A stretch of 64,000 bases of DNA from Jiangella ureilytica (GTDB taxonomy: Bacteria > Actinomycetota > Actinomycetes > Jiangellales > Jiangellaceae). This document shows positions 35,126 to 45,606 of this stretch, one piece after another (the stretch's first letter is position 1; each line of letters begins with the position of its first letter). A program made the position numbers and the translations under genes. The notes under the pieces are model-generated. The model had not been told where the DNA came from and did no database searches. It worked only from the letters and a program-made list of their open reading frames with translations. The stretch is from contig NZ_SMKL01000022.1 in the NCBI RefSeq assembly GCF_004348545.1, forward strand, positions 21,394 through 85,393. Direction: 5' to 3'.

Positions 35126-36856
35126 TCAGTGGGATTCGCGGGGGACGCCGTCGCCGCGCGAGCCGACCAGGAAGTCGAAGTCGGCGCCGCGGTCGGCCTG
35201 CAGGACGTGCTGGGTGTAGAGCCAGCCGTAGCCGCTCTCGTGCGACGGCGACGGCGGCTTCCACGCCTCGCGCCGCCGCGACAGCTCGTCGTCGTCGACG
35301 TCCAGCGTGAGCGTGCGGGCGGCGACGTCGAGCGTGACGGAGTCGCCGGTGCGGACGAACGCCAGCGGCCCGCCGACCGCGGACTCCGGCGCGACGTGCA
35401 GCACCACGGTGCCGTAGCCGGTGCCGCTCATGCGGCCGTCGCAGATGCGCACCATGTCGGTGACGCCGGCGCGCAGCAGCCTCGTCGGGATCGGGACGTT
35501 GGCCACCTCGGGCATGCCGGGATAGCCGCGCGGCCCGGCGCCGCGGACGACGATGACGTCGTCGGCCGCGATGTCGAGATCGGGGTCGTCGCAGACCTCG
35601 TGGTACGCCTCGGGCGTGTCGAACACGACCGCCCGGCCGGTGTGGCGCAGCAGCCCCGGCGAGGCGGCCGACTGTTTGACCACGGCGCCGCCCGGGGCGA
35701 GGTTGCCGCGCAGCACCGCCGTGCCCGAGCCGGCCGGCTGCAGCGGCTCGCTCATCGGGCGGATGACCTCGCGGTTCCAGCACTGCGCCGTCGCGACGTT
35801 CGCCCCGATGGACCGGCCCGTGACCGTCAGCGCGTCGCCGTCGAGCAGCCCGGCCTCGGCGAGGTCGCGCAGCACGACCGGCAGCCCGCCGGCGTAGCAG
35901 AAGTCCTCCATGAGGAACCGGCCCGACGGCATGAGGTCGACGACGGTGGGCACCGGCCGGGCCAGCTCGTCGAAGTCGTCCAGCGACAGCTCCACGCCGA
36001 GCCGGCCGGCGATGGCCATGAGATGGATGATCGCGTTGGTCGACCCGCCGATGGCCGCGTTGGCCCGGATGGCGTTCTCGAACGCCGCCCTCGTCATGAT
36101 CGCGCTGGGCCGCAGGTCCTCGTCGACCATGGCGACGATGCGCCGGCCGGCCTCCTGCGCCACCTCGAACCGGCGCATGTCGACGGCGGGCCAGGTCGCC
36201 GAGCCGGGCAGCTGCATGCCCAGCGCCTCGGCGACGCAGGCCATGGTCGACGCCGTCCCCATGGTCATGCAGTGGCCGTTGGACCGGGCCATGCACCCCT
36301 CGGCCTCGAAGACCTCGGCCTGCGTCATGCGGCCGGCCTTGAGGTCCTCCTCGAACTTCCACACGTGCGTGCCCGAACCGACGTCCTGGCCGCGGAACTT
36401 GCCGCTGAGCATCGGCCCGCCGGTGACCATGACGGCGGGCAGGTCGACGCTGGCCGCGCCCATGAGCAGGCCGGGCGTCGTCTTGTCGCAGCCGGACAGC
36501 AGCACGACGCCGTCGAGCGGGTTGGCCCGGATCAGCTCCTCGGCCTGCAGTGCCAGCAGGTTGCGGTAGAACATCGCCGTCGGGCGGATCAGGGTCTCGC
36601 CGGTGGCCATGACGGGGAACTCGAGCGGGAAGCCGCCGGCCTGCCAGACGCCGCGCTTCACCGCCTCGGCGACCCGGTTCAGGTGCGCGTTGCACGGCGC
36701 CAGCTCGGACCAGGTCGACGCGATGCCGATGACCGGCCGCCCGTCGAACACCTCGGGGCCGAACCCCTGGTTGCGCATCCAGGACCGGTAGATCATGCCG
36801 GAGCGGCCGGCCGCCCCGAACCAGGCCTGGCTGCGGCGGACGTGGTCATGCGTCAC
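35126..36856 (-). CDS. IlvD/Edd-family sugar-acid dehydratase (probable xylonate/arabinonate dehydratase)
   Basis: This 576-residue Fe-S dehydratase has the three cluster Cys candidates in ELAPCNAHLNRV, LLSGCDKTTPGLLMG and EGCMARSNGHCMTMGTA. AIGGSTNAIIHLMAIAGRLG and DGRMSGTGYGTVVLHVAPE are the usual active-site stretches. The length and C-terminal pattern fit sugar-acid dehydratases (XylD/AraD type) rather than dihydroxyacid dehydratase of isoleucine synthesis. It removes water from a C5 aldonic acid to give the 2-keto-3-deoxy acid. GTG 36856 has TTGGAG 5 bp upstream. It is first in the leftward operon IlvD-FAH-LacI. Confidence 0.85.
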   Translation of the reverse strand: MTHDHVRRSQAWFGAAGRSGMIYRSWMRNQGFGPEVFDGRPVIGIASTWSELAPCNAHLNRVAEAVKRGVWQAGGFPLEFPVMATGETLIRPTAMFYRNLLALQAEELIRANPLDGVVLLSGCDKTTPGLLMGAASVDLPAVMVTGGPMLSGKFRGQDVGSGTHVWKFEEDLKAGRMTQAEVFEAEGCMARSNGHCMTMGTASTMACVAEALGMQLPGSATWPAVDMRRFEVAQEAGRRIVAMVDEDLRPSAIMTRAAFENAIRANAAIGGSTNAIIHLMAIAGRLGVELSLDDFDELARPVPTVVDLMPSGRFLMEDFCYAGGLPVVLRDLAEAGLLDGDALTVTGRSIGANVATAQCWNREVIRPMSEPLQPAGSGTAVLRGNLAPGGAVVKQSAASPGLLRHTGRAVVFDTPEAYHEVCDDPDLDIAADDVIVVRGAGPRGYPGMPEVANVPIPTRLLRAGVTDMVRICDGRMSGTGYGTVVLHVAPESAVGGPLAFVRTGDSVTLDVAARTLTLDVDDDELSRRREAWKPPSPSHESGYGWLYTQHVLQADRGADFDFLVGSRGDGVPRESH

Positions 36857-36870
36857 GAATACTCCAACGG

Positions 36871-37004
36871 CCGAAAGTTTCGGAACCCTCACCGTAACGA
36901 GCGCCACAATCTCACGTCAATGGCGTGGCATCAACCCACGTCCGACCCTTGCGGTTGCACTCCACGCGGGCCTAGGGTGGCCACGTCTCTGAAGAAACTT
37001 TCGG
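36871..37004. promoter_or_regulatory. Bidirectional pentose promoter with two matching LacI-type operators
   Basis: Operator 1, CCGAAA-G-TTTCGG (36871-36883), is a perfect palindrome. Operator 2, AAGAAA-C-TTTCGG (36992-37004), matches its complement in 11 of 13 positions. Leftward promoter: TTGACG (minus strand, 36920-36915), 18 bp, TACGGT (36896-36891). Rightward promoter: TTGCGG (36949-36954), 18 bp, TAGGGT (36973-36978). Each operator would lie just after its own transcription start, a roadblock layout. The promoters are read by eye; operator identity rests on the LacI gene nearby. Confidence 0.7.
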
Positions 37005-37019
37005 CTGGAGGCCGCGCGC

Positions 37020-38177
37020 ATGAACGACTACACCCCCACCCGCGAGGACAGGTTCTCCTTCGGCCTCTGGACGGTCGGCTGGGAGGGGGTGGACGTCTTC
37101 GGCGGCGCCGTCCGGCCGCGGCTCGACCCCGCCGCCGCCGTGCGCAAGCTCTCCGAGCTGGGTGCCTACGGCATCACGTTCCACGACAACGACGTCATCC
37201 CGTTCGGCGCCTCGGCGTCCGAGCGCGACGCCGCCCTCAAGCCGTTCCGCGCAGCGCTCGAGGAGACCGGGCTGCAGGTCCCGATGGTCACCACGAACCT
37301 CTTCTCGCACCCGGTCTTCCGCGACGGCGGGTTCACCAACAACGACCGCGACGTGCGCCGCTTCGCCATCCGCAAGGCCGCCGACCAGATCGACCTCGGC
37401 GCCGAGCTGGGCGCCAAGGTCTTCGTCGCCTGGGGCGGCCGCGAGGGCGCGGAGTCCGGCGCCGCCAAGGACATCAGGGCCGCGCTCGACCGCTACAAGG
37501 AGGCCTTCGACCTCCTGGGCCAGTACATCATCGACCGCGGCTACGACCTGCGGGTCGCCATCGAGCCGAAGCCGAACGAGCCGCGCGGCGACATCCTGCT
37601 GCCGACCATCGGCCACGCCATCGCGTTCATCAACGAGCTCGAGCACCCCGAACTGGTCGGCCTCAACCCCGAGGTGGGGCACGAGGAGATGGCCTCGATG
37701 AACTACGCGCACGGCATCGCCCAGGCGCTGTGGCACGGCAAGCTCTTCCACATCGACCTCAACGGCCAGACCGGCCCGCGCTACGACCAGGACTTCCGCT
37801 TCGGCGCCGGCAACGCCCGCGGCGCCTTCTGGACCGTCGACATCATCGAGTCCGGCGGCTACGACGGGCCGCGGCACTTCGACTTCAAGCCGCCGCGCAC
37901 CGAGGACATGGACGGCGTATGGGCGTCGGCCGAGGGCTGCATGCGCAACTACCTGATCCTGCGCGAGAAGACCGCGGCGTTCCGCGCCGACCCCGAGGTC
38001 CAGGAGGCGCTGGCCGCGGCCCGGCTCGACCAGCTCGCCACGCCCACCGCGGCGCCCGGCGAGACCGTCGACTCGATCCGGGGCGACGAGTTCGACCCCG
38101 AGGAGGCGGCGCAGCGCGGCATGGCGTTCGAGCGGCTGGACCAGCTGGCTCTGGACTACCTCTACGGCGTGCGATGA
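37020..38177 (+). CDS. xylA: Xylose isomerase (actinobacterial type)
   Basis: This 385-residue TIM-barrel isomerase converts D-xylose to D-xylulose and also D-glucose to fructose. The family motifs are intact: ITFHDND (His55, Asp58), [31 protein letters not shown] and [17 protein letters not shown], which supply both metal sites. ATG 37020 has GGAGG at 37007-37011. Operator 2 lies between the predicted transcription start and the Shine-Dalgarno. Its stop overlaps the GH5 gene by 4 bp. No xylulokinase gene accompanies it, unlike the usual xylAB order. Confidence 0.96.
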   Translation: MNDYTPTREDRFSFGLWTVGWEGVDVFGGAVRPRLDPAAAVRKLSELGAYGITFHDNDVIPFGASASERDAALKPFRAALEETGLQVPMVTTNLFSHPVFRDGGFTNNDRDVRRFAIRKAADQIDLGAELGAKVFVAWGGREGAESGAAKDIRAALDRYKEAFDLLGQYIIDRGYDLRVAIEPKPNEPRGDILLPTIGHAIAFINELEHPELVGLNPEVGHEEMASMNYAHGIAQALWHGKLFHIDLNGQTGPRYDQDFRFGAGNARGAFWTVDIIESGGYDGPRHFDFKPPRTEDMDGVWASAEGCMRNYLILREKTAAFRADPEVQEALAAARLDQLATPTAAPGETVDSIRGDEFDPEEAAQRGMAFERLDQLALDYLYGVR

Positions 38178-39559
38178 CGACCAGCGGCTTCGTCGCCGTC
38201 GACGGGCCCAGGCTCGTCGGCGGCGACGGGTCCACCCTGGTGCTCCGCGGGTTCGGCCTGGGCGGCTGGCTGAACATGGAGAACTTCATCACCGGCTACC
38301 CGTCGACGGAGTCGCTGCAGCGCAAGGCCCTGCGCGGGGTGCTCGGCGACGAGGCGTACGAGCGGTTCTTCGACGCCTTCCTGACGTCGTTCTTCACCGC
38401 CGATGACGCCGCCTACCTGGCCTCGCTGGGGCTGAACTCGCTGCGCATCCCGTTCAACTACCGCCACTTCGAGGACGACGACCGGCCGTTCGAGCTGAAG
38501 GAGTCCGGCTTCCAGCGGCTGGACGCCGTCGTCGACGCCTGTGCCCGGCACGGCATCTACACGATCCTCGACCTGCATGCGCTGCCCGGCGCGCAGAACC
38601 AGCACTGGCACAGCGACAACCCGACGCACTACGCGCAGTTCTGGAACCACAGGCACTTCCAGGACCGCGCGGTGCACCTGTGGGAGGCGCTGGCCGACCG
38701 CTACAAGGCCAACCCGTGGGTCGCAGGGTACAACCCCGTCAACGAGCCCGGTGACGCGACCGGCGAGGTGGTCGGGCCGTTCTACCGCCGGCTCGAGGCG
38801 GCCATTCGCGCCGTCGACCCGCACCACGTGCTCTTCCTCGACGGCAACCGGTACTCCACGGAGTTCCACATGTTCGGCGACCCGCTGCCGAACACCGTCT
38901 ACACCGCCCACGAGTACGCCCTGCCGGGGTTCGTCGACGGCGGCCCGTATCCCGGCGAGAGCCGCGGCCAGTACGTCGACCAGGCGTACGTCGAGAAGAC
39001 GTTCCTGGCCCGCACCGAGTTCATGCGCAGCACCGGCACCCCGATCTGGATCGGCGAGTTCGGCCCCGTCTACACCGGCGACGCCGGCCGCGACGAGCAG
39101 CGCTACCGGCTGCTCGAGGACCAGCTCACGCTGTACCGCGAGCACGGTGCCAGCTGGGCGCTGTGGACGTACAAGGACATCGGGCTGCAGGGCCTGACGT
39201 ACGCCCGTCCCGACTCGCCGTACCTGCGCCGCATCGCGCCGGTGCTGGAGAAGAAGGCCCGCCTCGGTGTCGACGCCTGGGGCTCGGTCGACGACGGCGT
39301 CCGTTCGGTGCTCGACCCCATCGACGAGCTGTTCGAGAAGGAGTTCCCCGACTACACGCCGTTCCCGTGGGGCCGCAAGCGCTGGGTCGACGTGCTGGTC
39401 CGGCACATCCTGCTGGCCGAGCCCATGGCCGGCGACTTCGCCCGCTGCTTCGAGGGCGTCACGCCCGACGAGGCCGCCGAGCTGGGGGCGTCGTTCGCCT
39501 TCGACGCGTGTGCCCGGCGCGAGCCGCTGGCCGAGCTGCTGTCGCGCTACGCGAACTGA
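38174..39559 (+). CDS. Glycoside hydrolase family 5-type glycosidase (cytoplasmic)
   Basis: This 461-residue TIM-barrel glycosidase of clan GH-A shows the GH5 pattern: [29 protein letters not shown], acid/base Glu in [12 protein letters not shown] and nucleophile Glu in [11 protein letters not shown]. There is no signal peptide or binding module, so it acts inside the cell on imported oligosaccharides. It is coupled to xylA by a 4-bp ATGA overlap, which suggests that its product feeds the isomerase. A beta-xylosidase, glucosidase or exo-glucanase activity is possible. A C-terminal extension of about 110 residues after the barrel, with no motif I recognise, may be a small helical domain. Confidence 0.85.
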   Translation: MTTSGFVAVDGPRLVGGDGSTLVLRGFGLGGWLNMENFITGYPSTESLQRKALRGVLGDEAYERFFDAFLTSFFTADDAAYLASLGLNSLRIPFNYRHFEDDDRPFELKESGFQRLDAVVDACARHGIYTILDLHALPGAQNQHWHSDNPTHYAQFWNHRHFQDRAVHLWEALADRYKANPWVAGYNPVNEPGDATGEVVGPFYRRLEAAIRAVDPHHVLFLDGNRYSTEFHMFGDPLPNTVYTAHEYALPGFVDGGPYPGESRGQYVDQAYVEKTFLARTEFMRSTGTPIWIGEFGPVYTGDAGRDEQRYRLLEDQLTLYREHGASWALWTYKDIGLQGLTYARPDSPYLRRIAPVLEKKARLGVDAWGSVDDGVRSVLDPIDELFEKEFPDYTPFPWGRKRWVDVLVRHILLAEPMAGDFARCFEGVTPDEAAELGASFAFDACARREPLAELLSRYAN

Positions 39560-39590
39560 CGCCGTTGGACGTCCGGCTCGCCCGCCGCGG

Positions 39591-39941
39591 TCACTCCAGC
39601 CACTCGGTGATGAACACCGGGCTGGCGTGGACGTCCATCATCTCGAGGCGCCCGGTCCCGGTCTTGGCGAACTTGTGCGGCACCTGCGCCGGGACGACGA
39701 TGATCTGCCCGGCCCGTCCGACGAGCTCCTGGTCGCCGACCGTGAACAGCGCCTCGCCGCCGCGGATGACGAAGGTCTCGTCGTACGGGTGCCGGTGCAG
39801 CTTCGGGCCGGCGCCGTCCTCGTCGGTGCTGACGAGGATGACGGAGATGCTGCTGCCGTGGTCGCGGCCCTCGAACTCCACCGCCGATCCGTCCAGCTCG
39901 ACGGGCAGATCGTCGTGGTCGACAACGGTGGCGGGATTCAT
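39591..39941 (-). CDS. Cupin-domain protein
   Basis: This 116-residue single-domain cupin has motif 1 PKLHRHPYDETFVIRGGEAL (His, His, Glu metal ligands) and motif 2 GQIIVVPAQVPHKF (His). It is a small metal-binding beta-barrel, either an enzyme or a sugar/ligand-binding protein. ATG 39941 is chosen. It converges on the GH5 gene with a 31-bp gap. No functional link to neighbours is visible. Confidence 0.82.
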   Translation of the reverse strand: MNPATVVDHDDLPVELDGSAVEFEGRDHGSSISVILVSTDEDGAGPKLHRHPYDETFVIRGGEALFTVGDQELVGRAGQIIVVPAQVPHKFAKTGTGRLEMMDVHASPVFITEWLE

Positions 39942-40163
39942 GCGCCGATCGTACGGTGAGGTCGCCGCATGGAGTAGATCCGTGGCAGATCGCCCGGCTG
40001 CTACCGGAGGGCGCGGGGTCCGGTTCCGCCTCCATGTCCACGTCGCGTCCGCACGTGCCGGGCGCCTGCGTCGGTCGAGGAGCTTCGACGCCTCGTCGAC
40101 GACGCCGGCCTCACGCGGTTCCACCCCGCCGGCTGGGGAACCGTCAGGGCCGCCATGATCATC

Positions 40164-40197
40164 GGCGATCGCCGGTGTCCTGACACCAGTGATCGCC
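40164..40197 (-). terminator. Long stem-loop after the PLP decarboxylase gene
   Basis: GGCGATC-GCC-GGTGTC (40164-40179) pairs with GACACC-AGT-GATCGCC (40182-40197) in 14 of 16 positions around a 2-base centre. It starts 5 bp after the stop of the leftward decarboxylase gene. The 220 bp between it and the cupin start contain no gene I can support. Confidence 0.7.
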
Positions 40198-40201
40198 AGG
40201 A

Positions 40202-41590
<1,389 letters not shown>

Positions 41591-41618
41591 GCCGACCCCA
41601 TGACCGGCACCGTACACC

Positions 41619-43601
41619 TCACCCGGCGCCGGCCAGGGCCGTGTCGAGGGCGGCGAGATGCAGCACGACCGGCCCCACGGTGAGCATGCCGCTGGCCGCA
41701 CCGGCCAGCTCGCCGGCAGCCGGCGCCAGCGCCGCGCGCGCCAGCGCCGCGCGCGCCCGCGCCATCACCGTCCGGTCGCCCAGCAGCAGAGCGGCCCGGC
41801 CGGTCAGGCACCAGAGCGCCTCGAGCAGCAGGCCGGGCGGCGGCTCCGGCACCGCCGCCAGCGCCTGCGCCGCCTCGCCGACCCGCCCGGCGGCCAGCAG
41901 CACCAGCGGCCGCGCCCACGGCGCGTACGGACCCCAGTCGGTGACGTCGGCGAACACCGACAGCGGCCGGTCGCGCCAGACCCGCAGGCAGAGCCGGGCG
42001 AGCGGCAGCAGCCCGCGCTCGACGCCCGGCATCCCGGCGCCCTCGAGCAGGGCCGCCGCATCGGCGTAGGCGGCCTCCGCCTCGTCGAACGTCTCCTCGC
42101 CACCCGCGGCGGCCAGTCGCAACGCCCGGTACCACCGCGTGAACACGCCGACGAGCGGGCGCTCGTGCCGCCGGGCCAGATCGTCGGCCGCGGCCGCGTG
42201 CTCGTCGGCGGCCGCGAAGTCGCCCAGGCCCGCGCGCGCCTGCATCCGCACCAGCCGGCCCAGGATCTCGAACGCCGGCAGCCCGTGCGCGGCCGACACC
42301 GCGACCAGCTCGGCGCCGATCGCGTCGCGCTCCGGGGCCAGGCCGGCCCGCTGGAACGTCTGCGCCCACCGGGCGTTCAGCGCAAAGGCGAGCAGCCCGG
42401 GATCGGCCAGCTCGCGAGCCAGCCGCTCGGCCTCGGCAGCGGCCTCCGCCGGCCGCGGCGACCGTGCTCCGCGCGACTCCATCGCGACGGTCGCCACCAG
42501 CCGGGCCCGGGTCGCGGGCGGGGCGGACGGCGGGAGCGCGGTCAGCGTCCGCTCGGCCGCCGCCACCACGAGCGCCGACCGGTCCGGGTGGTCCAGCTGC
42601 GTCCACACGCCCGGCACGTCGTACAGGCCGATGACCCGCGCGGTCAGCTCCGGATCGCCGAGCTGCTCCGCGGCGGCGATCGCGGCCACGCGCTGCTCCT
42701 GCGCCGCCTCGAGCCCACGCCCGCCGGTCAGTGCGAGCAGCCGGAGCAGTCCCACCGTCGACTCCAGCCGCCCCCGCGCGCCGGCCGCCACCGTTTGGTC
42801 GTAGGCCGCCGCGGCGTCGGCCCAGGCCCGGCCGACCGCGTCGGCCTCCAAGTCGCCCGGCTGCCGCAGCAGGTCGGTCTCGAGCCGCCGCAGCCGCACC
42901 CCCGGGTCGAGGCCGAGCTCGTCGGCCAGCAAGGTCCGGGCCCGGCGCACGACGGCGAGCGCGTCGGCCTGCCGCCCGGTGCGAGAGAGCGCGAGTGCCA
43001 GCAACCGCCACCCCTCCTCGCGCCACGGATGGGCGGCGACGTGCGCATCGAGATCGGGGACGGCGTCAGCGGCCCGGCCGAGCGCGAGCAACGCGTCGGC
43101 CCGCCGCTCGAGCGCGGTCAGCCGCAGCTCCTCCAGCCGGGACCGCTCGGCCCGCGCCCACGGCGCCGCCGCGAAGTCGGCGTAGGCCGGGCCGCGCCAC
43201 AGCGCCAGCACGTCCTCGAGCCGAGCGAGCGCCGTAGCCGGGGGCTCGCCCGGCCGGGAGCTCACGCCGTCGGCGAACCGCCAGGCGTCGACGGTGTCGG
43301 CCGCGGCCCGCAGTGCATAGCCCGGACCCTCGGTCACCAACACGGTCGCCGGCGATCGCGGCGCCCGATCCGGCTCGATCGCCCGGCGCAGCGCCGCGAC
43401 GAACGTCCGGACGGCGACGACGGCACCGTCCGGCGGCGACTCCCACAGGTCGGTGACGATCCGCTCCACCGGGACGACCCGGCCGCGGGCCACGATCAGC
43501 CGGGCCAGCACCTCGCGGTGTCGCGGTCCCTTGAGGTCGATGTCCTCACCGGTGGACGACCAGGCGACCACCGGGCCCAGCACGCCGAACCGCGTGCTCA
43601 T
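41619..43601 (-). CDS. BTAD/SARP-type transcriptional regulator with long helical C-terminal region
   Basis: This 660-residue protein has an OmpR-like winged helix at the N-terminus (FGVLGPVVAW, LKGPRHREVLARLIVARGRV, VERIVTDLWESPP). A bacterial transcriptional activation domain follows (about 95-245; ALALWRGPAYADF-like LALWRGPAYADFA, REEGWRLLALALSRTGRQADAL). Unlike AfsR it has no P-loop ATPase; a TPR-like helical region fills the rest. BTAD regulators activate nearby metabolic operons. It is divergent from the epoxide-hydrolase-like gene at 43722, the probable target. ATG 43601 is chosen from the family N-terminus. Confidence 0.85.
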   Translation of the reverse strand: MSTRFGVLGPVVAWSSTGEDIDLKGPRHREVLARLIVARGRVVPVERIVTDLWESPPDGAVVAVRTFVAALRRAIEPDRAPRSPATVLVTEGPGYALRAAADTVDAWRFADGVSSRPGEPPATALARLEDVLALWRGPAYADFAAAPWARAERSRLEELRLTALERRADALLALGRAADAVPDLDAHVAAHPWREEGWRLLALALSRTGRQADALAVVRRARTLLADELGLDPGVRLRRLETDLLRQPGDLEADAVGRAWADAAAAYDQTVAAGARGRLESTVGLLRLLALTGGRGLEAAQEQRVAAIAAAEQLGDPELTARVIGLYDVPGVWTQLDHPDRSALVVAAAERTLTALPPSAPPATRARLVATVAMESRGARSPRPAEAAAEAERLARELADPGLLAFALNARWAQTFQRAGLAPERDAIGAELVAVSAAHGLPAFEILGRLVRMQARAGLGDFAAADEHAAAADDLARRHERPLVGVFTRWYRALRLAAAGGEETFDEAEAAYADAAALLEGAGMPGVERGLLPLARLCLRVWRDRPLSVFADVTDWGPYAPWARPLVLLAAGRVGEAAQALAAVPEPPPGLLLEALWCLTGRAALLLGDRTVMARARAALARAALAPAAGELAGAASGMLTVGPVVLHLAALDTALAGAG

Positions 43602-43721
43602 CGGACGCTCATCGGCGGGCCGGAGGCTGGACACGTCCTGACCCCCATTCTCTCGTGGGACTCGCCGCCGCTCCGGGACCTCGCGGTCGGCCTCCCACCC
43701 AGCCTCCCCCAAGGAGTCACC

Positions 43722-44603
43722 ATGACGCCGACCATCCCGGACTTCGAGCACGAGCGGATCACCGTCGCCGACGGCGTCGCGCTCGCCACCGCGGTGGGCG
43801 GATCCGGCCGCCCGATCATCCTGCTGCACGGGTTCCCGCAGACGCACCTCATGTGGCGGCACGTCGCGGCCGGCCTGGCCGCCGACCACACCGTCATCGT
43901 CCCGGACCTGCGCGGCTACGGCGCCAGCGACAAGCCGGCCGAGGCCGGGCCGGACACCTACGCCAAGCGGACCATGGCCGCCGACGTCGTCGCGCTCGCG
44001 GCGACGCTCGGGCACGAACGGTTCGCGCTGGCCGGCCACGACCGCGGCGCGCTGGTCGCCCTGCGCGCGGGTTTGGACCACCCGGACCGGGTCACGCACC
44101 TCGCGACGCTCGACGTGGTGCCGACGCTGGACATGTGGGACGTGCTGCACGGCGTGCGGGCGGCGGTCGCGTTCCACCTCTACCTCATGGCGCAGCCGCC
44201 CGGCCTGCCCGAGCGCATGATCGCGGCGACGGCGGACGAGTTCTTCGGCCACTTCCTCGATGCGTGGGGAGCGCCCGGCGACGACGCGCTGCCGGCGGAC
44301 GTGCGGGCGGAGTACCTGCGGGCGTCGGCCGCCGCCGTCCCCTCGATCGTCGCCGACTACCGGGCATCGGCCGGCATCGACGTCGAGCACGACGAAGCTG
44401 ACCGTGCGGCCGGGCGAACGCTGGCCATGCCGGTCACCGTCGTCCAGCAGGACTGGGGCACGGCTCTCGGCTACGACGCGGCCGCGCTGTGGCGGGCATG
44501 GGCGCCGGACCTGCACCACACCACCACCACGGCCGGGCACTTCATGGCGGAGTCGGCGCCGGAGCTGATCGAGGCGGAGCTGCGGGCACTGCTCGCGCGC
44601 TGA
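43722..44603 (+). CDS. Alpha/beta hydrolase, epoxide hydrolase/haloacetate dehalogenase type
   Basis: This 293-residue hydrolase has a complete triad. The oxyanion motif is HGFPQTHLMWRH, the nucleophile Asp lies in LAGHDRGALVALR, and His is in TTTAGHFMAESAP. FHLYLMAQPPGLPERMI and the cap region fit the haloacetate dehalogenase/epoxide hydrolase branch. It opens epoxides or removes halide from small acids. ATG 43722 has AAGGAG at 43711-43716. It is divergent from the BTAD regulator across 120 bp. It has the Asp nucleophile that the related protein at 3196 lacks. Confidence 0.88.
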   Translation: MTPTIPDFEHERITVADGVALATAVGGSGRPIILLHGFPQTHLMWRHVAAGLAADHTVIVPDLRGYGASDKPAEAGPDTYAKRTMAADVVALAATLGHERFALAGHDRGALVALRAGLDHPDRVTHLATLDVVPTLDMWDVLHGVRAAVAFHLYLMAQPPGLPERMIAATADEFFGHFLDAWGAPGDDALPADVRAEYLRASAAAVPSIVADYRASAGIDVEHDEADRAAGRTLAMPVTVVQQDWGTALGYDAAALWRAWAPDLHHTTTTAGHFMAESAPELIEAELRALLAR

Positions 44604-44646
44604 CGCGCGAGGCCGGATGTCGGTGCCGGCCGTTATGGTCCGGCGC

Positions 44647-45432
44647 ATGACCAGTGACGGACCGACGCCCGACCGCGAGGTCCAGGCTGCGGCGACCCCC
44701 GCAAGGGACAAGGCAGGCCCGTGCTGCCCCATCGTCGAGCTGCGGCAGTACACCGTGCATGCCGACCGCCGCGACGACCTCGTCACGCTGTTCGACCGCG
44801 AGTTCGTCGAGACGCAAGAGATGCTCGGCATGCGGCTGGTCGGGCAGTTCCGCGACCTCGACCGGCCCGACCGATTCGTCTGGATCCGCGGGTTCCCCGA
44901 CATGCCCACGCGCGAGGCGGCGCTGACGGCGTTCTACTCCGGCCCGGTCTGGACACAGCACGGAGCCGCCGCCAACGTCACCATGATCGACATCGACGAC
45001 GTCCACCTGCTCCATCCGGTCGACGACGGCGCCGGCTTCCCGTTGCCGGCGGTCGGCGCCGCCGTCGAGCGACCACCCGCCGGGGCGACCCTGACGCCGT
45101 CGTCACTGGTGAGGGTCGTCGTCTACCCGGTGGCCGGCGACCTGCGCGAGTTCGGCCGGTTCTTCGCCGCCGACGTGCAGCCTGCGCTGGGCGTCGCGCC
45201 GCTGGCCCGGCTCGAGACCGACCCGTCGCCGAACACCTACCCGGCGCTGCCGGTCCGCGTCGGCGAGAACGCGTTCGTCTGGGTCGCCCGCTTCGACGAC
45301 GCCGCCGCCCACGACGACCACGTGGCCGCCTGGGAACGCCGCGCCGGCCTCCGCGCCGAGCTGGACCGGCGGCTCGCCGGACCGCCGGTCACCCTGCGGC
45401 TCGCACCCACCGCCCGGTCATTGCTGCGTTGA
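44647..45432 (+). CDS. NIPSNAP-family protein
   Basis: This 261-residue protein has two ferredoxin-like repeats. The first contains IVELRQYTVHADRRDDLVTL, DREFVETQEMLGMRLVGQF and DRFVWIRGFPDM, the NIPSNAP signature. The second repeat, with LVRVVVYPVAGDLREFGRFF, is more diverged. The enzymatic role of bacterial members is not established. ATG 44647 is preferred; ATG 44617 is in frame ten codons upstream. The gene starts about 40 bp after the hydrolase and may be co-transcribed with it. Confidence 0.75.
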   Translation: MTSDGPTPDREVQAAATPARDKAGPCCPIVELRQYTVHADRRDDLVTLFDREFVETQEMLGMRLVGQFRDLDRPDRFVWIRGFPDMPTREAALTAFYSGPVWTQHGAAANVTMIDIDDVHLLHPVDDGAGFPLPAVGAAVERPPAGATLTPSSLVRVVVYPVAGDLREFGRFFAADVQPALGVAPLARLETDPSPNTYPALPVRVGENAFVWVARFDDAAAHDDHVAAWERRAGLRAELDRRLAGPPVTLRLAPTARSLLR

Positions 45433-45442
45433 CCTCCCGATT

Positions 45443-45569
45443 GGACCAGTTGTGGTCCGGCCGGGCGGAAAGGGCGCTGGCCTGCGGCATCGTCGCGCCC
45501 GGCCGAGCGCTACTGGTCTAACGCAGCTTCGCCGTTCGCCTGGCGCGCTCCAGCGGCAGGGACTATAAA
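45443..45569 (+). promoter_or_regulatory. Upstream region of the amino-sugar operon: dyad and -10-like TATAAA
   Basis: GGACCA-GTTG-TGGTCC (45443-45458) is a perfect 6+6 dyad, and ACTGGTCTA at 45512-45520 repeats its half site. Both resemble the ACTGGTCTAGACCAGT class of sites bound by GntR/HutC regulators such as DasR. TATAAA at 45564-45569 is a good -10 but no clear -35 precedes it. It is followed by a GGTGCGCACC palindrome (45570-45579) at the expected start of transcription. The roles are inferred. Confidence 0.5.
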
Positions 45570-45606
45570 GGTGCGCACCTCACCTCACGTCGAGGAGCTC
45601 ACTGAC

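Noticed and set aside
34871..38173. Very long rightward open frame reaching into the GH5 gene
   Set aside because: It covers the reverse complement of the dehydratase genes and another frame of xylA. Only the part from 38174, with GH5 motifs, is supported.
39942..40163. Possible small gene between the cupin and the decarboxylase
   Set aside because: Only Arg-rich frames without ribosome-binding sites are present; the notable feature is the hairpin at 40164-40197.
43602..44909. Upstream extension of the BTAD regulator
   Set aside because: The extension is a compositional shadow of the hydrolase and NIPSNAP genes. The family N-terminus begins at ATG 43601.
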